Under the pieces are notes generated by a model, which was given only the letters and a program-made list of their open reading frames with translations, was not told the origin of the DNA and did no database searches. From Bolinopsis microptera (taxonomy: Eukaryota; Ctenophora; Tentaculata; Lobata; Bolinopsidae): DNA of 64,000 bases. The stretch covers positions 10,468,635 through 10,532,634 of the forward strand of contig NC_087079.1 of NCBI RefSeq assembly GCF_026151205.1, given 5' to 3'. The first letter of the stretch is position 1, and each line of letters opens with the position of its first letter. Positions 39,001 to 48,000 of the stretch are shown here, piece by piece. The position numbers and the translations under genes were made by a program.

Positions 39001-42000
39001 GCGCCTTAAAACTTGACTGGTAGAATAATGTTGAGTTATTTTTTGAGTTGCAGTAACCAATGTCCACATTCTGACGGATATCTTTACAAAAAATTTCATC
39101 AGCGCGTACGAATTATGTTTACCAACTAATGATAGTTGTTTTATCCACGTTTTATTAGTTTTTAAATAAATATTGACAATAAACTTAAAACCCAATATAA
39201 ATTCCCGGTAACCTCTTCCTCAATAAATGTAACAACGAAATCGAATCCTCCTATTTCAGAACATTATTGTTGCTCTTCCTCAATAAATGTATCAACGAAT
39301 CCTCCTATTTCAGAACATTATTGTTGCTCTTCCTCAATAAATGTAACAACGGATCCTCCTATTTCAGAACATTATTGTTGCTCTTCCTCAATAAATGTAA
39401 TAACGAATCCTCCTATTTCAGAACATTATTGTTGCTCTGGGAACCTGCACATCTCTCCGACTAAACTTCACGTTAGCCTGGACCCCCGTGGTGAAGGGAC
39501 AGCAAATAAACTTCGACCCGTTCGGACAACTGCCCTTCCAGGACACCGTCATTGGTGGACTCTGCCAAGGGTTCGGAGGAGGGCTGAAACACAGAGCTAC
39601 CAGTTTGGCGCAGTTACAGCAACTTACTATCAATGATCCTAGCGTACGTGTTTGCGATATAGTTCCTCTATTTTAGTGCCGTGTTTACTTAATTATTACT
39701 AACAGTTTTAATGTATGCTAATTATTACTAACAGTTCTAATGTATGCTAATTATTACTAACAGTTCTAATGTATGCTAATTATTACTAACGGTTCTAAAG
39801 TATGCTATTCAGTGCTCAGTACCTAAAGGCTTGACATCAGCTGTTTCTATGATGAGCATATCAGAGCAACCCGACCAGCCGTTAGCCGCACTGTTACAGG
39901 ACACCATCATCTTGTATGAGGACTTCGAACGTAAGTTACTGTTTTTTAGTTTTCAGATTAAGAATTTATTAATTACCACCTTATCATTTATACTAGTTTA
40001 CCAGTATTCACTGAGCTTGAGAACATGTGATATATCAGATGAGATTATTTTAATTGGGAGTATACCCTTATCATGTGATTCTCTCAATATCCGAGAAAAA
40101 TATTGAGTCGCGAATTTTTGGAAGCATCTGTAATTTTTAAATGCAGACAAGTCTTGAAATTGAGCTTCTACCATCTGACATACGCTCATTCGATGTCCTT
40201 ATCTAGAATTAAGCAAAAAAACAATTAAAATCAAAATAATTAATAGCCTAAAATATTAACCTTAATTATGGTTGTGTCTAAGCGAAGAAAAGTAAAAAGT
40301 TAGAATGATATGATACACACAGAGTGTAATACAGTAGCTGATAAAACATATTTTAATCTGTAGGATAAAGTAGTGAATTGTTCGAACTGTGAGTCAGCAC
40401 GCTACCTGGACTCTAGTTCGACACGTACCGAAGTTCGAATGAGGTGATTTAGGGACAATTTTAGTTGTCGAACTACAGTTCATGAATCACTCTGAACCTT
40501 CTGAGCTGATAAACTAAACCTCCTCTTCCTCCCACAGTTCAGTTCAGTGAAGTAAAGGACCTGTTGTCAGCTCTCAGACAGTTACGGATAGACCTTCACC
40601 CAGCCCCTGCCGGTACTCCCCAACTTAGTACTGGCACTATGTCCTCTGCAGCTTCATCCCAGGTCAGTTGTTAAACGGTTGTTAAGTGGCGATCTAGAGC
40701 GGTTTTAAAACGGCTCTTAACCGGTTACTGACAGGCTCTAGCTAGAGCAGTTTTGGACTATCTGTTTTCTCTACAGGGATTTGTCTTTAGCACACCAGTT
40801 TTTGTGGTTTGAATGACCTCTTTTTAAACATTATGGTATTCCCAGGATAACGGTGGTTACTTCGGATCAGTTGATAATGTAAGCAGTGTCCACAGCAGCC
40901 CTGCCCCCTACCCTAACAGCGTGACTCGGCTTAATATCAGGTATGTAACCTCATAGTTACCACACATTTTTAATTATTTAGTTACTAAATTAGTTACTAA
41001 ATAAGTGACCGGTAACGAGGTAAGAGATATTTGTTCTAACCCAAATATTTCAGTTCCCTTGCTCTAAACGACTCGCCCTCCAACTCGCCATCAAACCGAG
41101 AAACAAAGTGGATATCCGAGAGCATGCGACCCCGGAATCGTAAGAAATCCATCTTCTCCTCCGTGCGACAGAAGAAGTACAAGCGGTATAACGTACCGGT
41201 GGGACCGCTGTTTAATAACTACGACCAGACTCTAAAGAAGACGCGGTTAACGTCGCGCTGCGCACAAGTGGACCGCTTCCTTGCCATTCACCTCCAGTAC
41301 TTGCAGGTAACTGAACTTTTAATTATCTTTTTTTATTAAATTTTTAATTTGCGAATTTATTTTGACATAAGGAAGTTTGTCCAATTTAACCCATTTAGAT
41401 GGGGACGCATTGAAGAGACTTTTTGGATCCAATCGAACGCTTTAATTCTTTAAAGTTCATTTCTTATAGTCTCAATAATCATACATCATTCCTCGGCTTA
41501 TGTTAAGACTCTTTACAAAGACTCCTGTTAAAAAGCAAATTAAAAATAAAGTGTTGTTGTGTGAAATTATTATTTACAACTATTTACAACTCGATTCACG
41601 CATCATAATAACTCACAAGGTCATGTCTACTAGACATTGTACTGTCTACTGTTACTAGACATGGTCTAATTAAAATTCATGCAAAAAAATAATGTTCCAT
41701 TTTCAATGTTCATAGTTTAAAATGTTCTAGAACTTTCTCATCTCCTGCCGACCACTACTCAGTACTCACAAGTAAAGTTGCCCTGTTGCACACAACTCCA
41801 CTCCGGTTTTGGAGGAAGATCTGGTTTAGGTGGAGGAATCACTCCTTCACACGTTCCCCCACAAGTAGGGGTCATCTTCCTACCCAGTACCATATCATCA
41901 GCTGGAAAGAAGATGTTCTGACATCCCATCTTGTAGAAGGAGAAGTAGTGGACCTCGCTGTAGTGCTCAGCACACTCTCCGATCAACTTGCTGGTGTAGA

Positions 42001-45000
42001 TTTCTGAGGAAACCCCGCTCCCACCCCTTGACACAACTTCCAGTACCACAACTCTGTTTGTCAGAGAGAAAACCCATTCGTATTGCTTGTTCCCGTTCGG
42101 TTGTTGTTTTACCAATCTCCTGGGAGTTCTGCAAGCTACACAACCCGTCAGATATATCCCCTTCTGATTCCACTGGAACTTTCCTAGTTGGACCCCTTCT
42201 TTGTCGTAGAGGACTATGGAGTTGAGAACAGTTCTGTCTACTTGAGATGTGACAGATATAACTTGGTGGGAGGTTGTCATGTCGTGTTTTACAGCACATT
42301 CCAGGTCTGAGCAGTAGTTACATTCTCTTGTCCAACAGTTGCAAGTGTTCAAATAACTTCTTCCCTCATCGTACTGGATGTATTCTGTCTCATTTGGGTT
42401 TCTTTCATAATCCTCATCTTCTCTAGGTATACGTTCAATCTTATTACCAGAGGAGGAATCAGAACCAGAGCTGGAACTAGAACCAGAGCTTGAACCAGAA
42501 AGTGAACCGGACTTAGAACCAGAACCAGAACTGGAGCTAGAACTTGAACCAGAAAGTGACCCGGAACCAGAACCAGAGCTGGGACCTGAACTAGAACTTG
42601 AACCAGATCTGGAACCTGTTACCTGAACTTGAGCCATAGCTGGAACCTGAACCAGAAGCAGAGCTGGAACCTGAACTAGAACTTGAACCAGATCTGGAAC
42701 CGTTACCTGAACTTGAGCTATAGCTGGAACCTGAACCAGAAGCAGAGCTGGAACCTGAACTAGAACTTGAACCAGATCTGGAACCGTTACCGGAACTTGA
42801 GTTATTATAGCTGGAACCTGAACCTGAAGCAGAGCTGGAACTTGAAGCAGAGCTGGAACCTGAACTAGAACTTGAACCAGATCGGGAACCGTTACCGGAA
42901 CTTGAGCTATAGCTGGAACCTGAACCAGAACCGTAATTTAGACCAGAGCTGGAAACTGAATACAGTTTGACTTTTAAAGGAAGTCTGTCCAAGTTAACCC
43001 ATTTAGATGGGAAAACATTGAATAAACGTTTTGGATCTAATCGAACGCTTTAAAATCCATTTCTTATAACTTCTCAATAATCATACATCATATCTCGGCT
43101 TGTGTTAAGAATATTTACAAAGACTCTTGATAAAGAGCAAATTAAAGTGGAGTGTTTATTTACACCTATTTACAACTCGATTCACGCATTATAATAACTC
43201 ACTAGGTATATTGTCTAGTAACTTTAAACAGTACAATCGATTTTATTCGACTTAAGATTCATGCAAAAAAATAATGTTCCATCTTCAATGTTCATAGTTT
43301 AAAATGTTCTAGAACTTTCTCATCTCCTGCCGACCACTACTCAGTACTCACAAGTAAAGTTGCCCTGTTGCACACAACTCCACTCCGGTTTTGGAGGAAG
43401 ATCTGGTTTAGGTGGAGGAATCACTCCTTCACACGCTCCCCCACAAGTAGGGGTCATCTTCCTACCCAGTACCATATCATCAGCTGGAAAGAAGATGTTC
43501 TGACATCCCATCTTGTAGAAGGAGAAGTAGTGGACCTCGCTGTAGTGCTCAGCACACTCACCGATCAACTTGCTGGTGTAGATTTCTGAGAAAACCCCGC
43601 TCCCACACCGTGACACAACTTCCAGTACCACAACTCTGTTTGTCAGAGAGAAAACCCATTCGTATTGCTTGTTCCCGTTCGGTTGTTGTTTTACCAATCT
43701 CCTGGGAGTTCTGCAAGCTACACAACCCGTCAGATATATCCCCTTCTGATTCCACTGGAACTTTCCTAGTTGGACCCCTTCTTTGTCGTAGAGGACTATG
43801 GAGTTGAGAACAGTTCTGTCTACTTGAGATGTGACAGATATAACTTGGTGGGAGGTTGTCATGTCGTGTTTTACAGCACATTCCAGGTCTGAGCAGTAGT
43901 TACATTCTCTTGTCCAACAGTTGCAAGTGTTCAAATAACTTCTTCCCTCATCGTACTGGATGTCCTCCGTCTCATTTGGGTTTCTTTCATAATCCTCATC
44001 TTCTCTGGGTATACGTTCAATCTTATTACCAGAGGAGGAATCAGAACCAGAGCTGGAACTAGAACCAGAGCTTGAACCAGAACGTGAACCGGACTCTGAA
44101 CCAGAACCAGAACTGGAGCCGGAACCTGAACTAGGACCTGAACTTGAACCAGAGCTGGAACCAAAACCTGTGCCTGAACTTAAATCTGAACTAGAACTTG
44201 AACCAGAACCAGAACCTGGATTAGAACTTGAGTCAGAATTAGAACCTGAACCTGAGCTTGAACCTGAACCTGAGCTGGGACTGGAACCGGAACCGGAACC
44301 GGAACCGGAACCAGAACCGGAACTGGAATTTGAACCGGAGCTGGAACCGGAACCGGAATCTGAGCCGGAGCTGGAACCCCAACCCGAACTAGAGCTCAAA
44401 CCAGAACTTATCTCAGGAAGTTCAGGAAGCAGCAGCTCCTCACTTTTTGATACTGACCGGTAATAGAAACCGTCCATATTCTGAAAACGCAGAGCATCTC
44501 CAGGTATAGTAGCAAGTCGTCTACAGTCCGCTGGCGCAGACCTCTCCATAAAGTATTCATATAGTGGTTCTCCGTTGCAAGACAGGCTGAATCTCTCAGA
44601 ATCAATGTGCAGTGACCAGACCTGATCTTTTTCACCGTCACATGGCTCACTTTCGTATTTTCCGAATCTTTTGGGAGCACATGGACCATTTAGAACGTCG
44701 TGCCCAGTCTTTGTTTTGATAGTGCTCCACATAAAAGGTGTGCTGGTCACTGGCGATCTGTCATCAAAGAAGCTCAGCAGAACTGCATAACTTTTGTCTA
44801 TAATAGCCCCTGCCATAGAAAAAGGTCGGTTGTCCGGGTTTTCAGGTCTGGTGGTCTTTATTTCCAGCGCATTCTGTTCCAGGTCGAATTTGACCATTTC
44901 AAAGTCTGAGTTGATCCTAGTCCACTGGCCTACTGAAGATTCTCCCCCATTGAATATCCTGCCAACTAGAGGAACTGGTGGTACTTTTGTTGTACTAGTA

Positions 45001-48000
45001 AAAAAAGCAGGTACATCTGTAGGTATAATGTAGCTCAGCGCTGCTGCTCTGGGTACTATTCTATAATGGGCCATCCTCATTCCCAGCAGCTCTACTTTAT
45101 CAACGGGAACTGTGACCAGTTCTCTGCAAGCCTTCTTATCCTCCACTCCTACTCTCCGCTCATACATCATCTCTCCGTTACAAGACAGTGTGATCTTATC
45201 CGAGGAGATATCCCAGCCCCAAATCTGGCCAGTAGCCCCGTTACAGGGCCTGGTTTTGTAGCTGAGATACTCGTTATCACAGTTAATATTAAGGATATCA
45301 TCTCCGGAATCCTTACGGTCCGCACTCCACATAATATGACTCATCCCCACTGGAACATTCCTGCTGAACAGCTGGATGTACATGTACATGCTGTGTGGAC
45401 CCAGATTTGTGGTCTTTAGTTCCAGGATGCTGTCCGTCATGGACACGTCCACTTGCTCGAAGAGCGATTCTATCAGTAACCACGGGCTGATCTGGGGTTC
45501 AGAGACTGCATTGTTAACAATATCATAGTATGCTGCTATGACGGGGAGGCAGGTCAGTAGACCTAGCACCGGAACCAATCCTTTCATTATCCTGTAGTGG
45601 GTTTATTGTGTGATTGGCGCAATTTAATTATTAATTTATTGATTAATCAGAGGTTTTTGATTAAAAATTATGGTTACAAATATTCGATGAGCAAAATTAC
45701 TCGAATTCTTAAGAATAGCAAATTGAATAATCAAGCGACGATCAATAAAAATGTTTCTCTATATTGATCACGGTCCTTGCATTCCACGTTTTTCGCCGAA
45801 ATTGCAATCCTGGAATTTTGTTGATAGTTTTTGACAGGATGGGCCGATCCGCTGCATTTTTTGTTTATTCGAATCAAATGCCTGATAGGATCCGAAATTG
45901 ATTAATTTTGATGTGTTGACAATAGATACAACAACTAAGAACAAACATGAATTATAAAATGAACATTCAAATAAATATACTTTACAATAAATATTGAGCT
46001 CCCAAATCATAAAGTGCTTTTAAATAACCAGGTCCAACCCTGGCTCCATAATATGAAGGACTTGTTTTAATTCTGAATGAAAAGCTCGAATAAATGGATG
46101 TCTGCCAAGCGTCAAACTATTTATTAAGGCGGTTGGTGGAAATATCATTGCATTGAGGCGAATAACTTGCAAGTATTAAATTGTAATTTTTAAACATTTT
46201 AAGATTTTACTGCTTGTTATAAAGCCACGTACGCCTTTTTTTATTAGATTCTTGGTGTTGCTACAATCCTTTATGTCGGCATCCTAATTGTTAGTCGATA
46301 AGTTAACTGACTCATGAACACTGAACAAATGAATTCCTAGATAGAATGATAATGACGCAGACGTAAAATAACACTCTATAGTTTAGTTCACATAGCAGAA
46401 CAAATCCCTCCGCAACTGTCACTTACTTTACTCCCCACCAACATCTCACTTGTTGGAGTGAAGCTGTTATCACAGCCCATATTGTAGAAAGAGAAGTAGC
46501 TGACCTCACTGTAATGTTTGCCACATTCCCCCTTTAATATCTGTTGGTAGACATGGTCTCCTTCCTCAGTTCCTCCTCTTACCCTCAGTTGGAGTACCCC
46601 ACTGTTAAGAGAAACCTCCCAATTAGAAGCCCCCTTATTAGAGTTAACCAGCCTTCTTATCTGTCTGGGAGTCCTGCAGCCCACACAGCCCGTCAGAAAT
46701 ATCCCTCTTAAATACCACTGGAACTTTCCTAGTTGGACCCCTTCTTTGTTGTAGAGGACTATGGAGTTGAGAACAGTTCTGTCTACTTGAGATGTGACAG
46801 ATATAACGTGGTGGGAGGTTGTCATGTCGTGTTTTACAGCACATTCCAGGTCTGAGCAGTAGTTACATTCTCTTGTCCAACAGTTGCAAGTTGGCAGATT
46901 CTGAGCATCAACAGTCAAGTTCTCCACATCCGCCCTTGTCAAGTTCTCGACATCAGTTTTGATCAAGTTGCTAAGATCAGCTCTAGGAAACCTTTCTTCC
47001 TCATTCTCTCTTATTTCCGATCTAGGTTCCCGTTCAGAACCCTCATCTTTAATAACTCCGTGAATAGGAAAAGCCCGGTAAGCGAACCCCTCCATGTTGG
47101 TAAACTCCAAAGTATCAACAGGTCCTGATCCTAACATCTTACAAGACTCTGAGTCCTGAACTCCAACCTGCCTCATATACTGAATACCACTGTCACATGT
47201 CAGTAAGATGGTATCGGAAGTGAAGACCCAGGCCCACTCCTGAACCTGATACCCATTACAAGGGTTACCCATGTAGCTTGCTGAGTCGGAACATGCCCCA
47301 TTCAGCACATCTACTCCGTTCTTACTTTTAACAGTGTTCCATGTTAGTGGGTGTTGATTTAGCGCGGTTTCCCCATTAAACAGCCTCATTGACATGGCGG
47401 TCCTAGTTACCTCCCCTGAGGTACTACCCCGAACTGATCTAATCTGAAGTATAGCGTCACGGAGTGGGAACCTTACTCTTTCTGTCCCTGATCTGATCTG
47501 GGTCCAGTGTAGGAAAGAGCTCTCTATTTTAGCAGTCTCTCCGTGAAGCAGGAGAAGAAGAACGAGGATCAGAAACATGTCTTCAAAATATACTGTAAAA
47601 TAAATCTAGGTTAAAATCACAATTAAACGCAATTTTTAAACGCAATTTCCTGTTAGTTAATGGTGATAACAGACGTACTGTTACGGACACAAGACAAAGA
47701 ATCTGGAAAATGTACAATATCTTTTTAATCCACAAAGAAACTATGACATTTTTGTAATAGAAAATACTGCGAGGAAGAGAAAAGGGTTGTACCAAGTAGT
47801 AATAGTGCTCCGTACTGTCGTGTCCGAAATATTTGTCGAGTCCCTCTCCCCTGTATATCAGAATTACTGAACCGATCTGATTGTTATCCTTGGTATCTGG
47901 TAATTTCTGGTAATTCTGATATTTCTAATATTTATGGTATTTATAATATCTGGTTCCTGGTGGTGGTTAGGGTCTGTCAGAAATATAGTTATTTCCACTA

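Noticed and set aside
44170-44463. Plus-strand Glu-Pro repeat ORF
   Set aside because: It is the complement of the Ser-Gly linker of the minus-strand gene.
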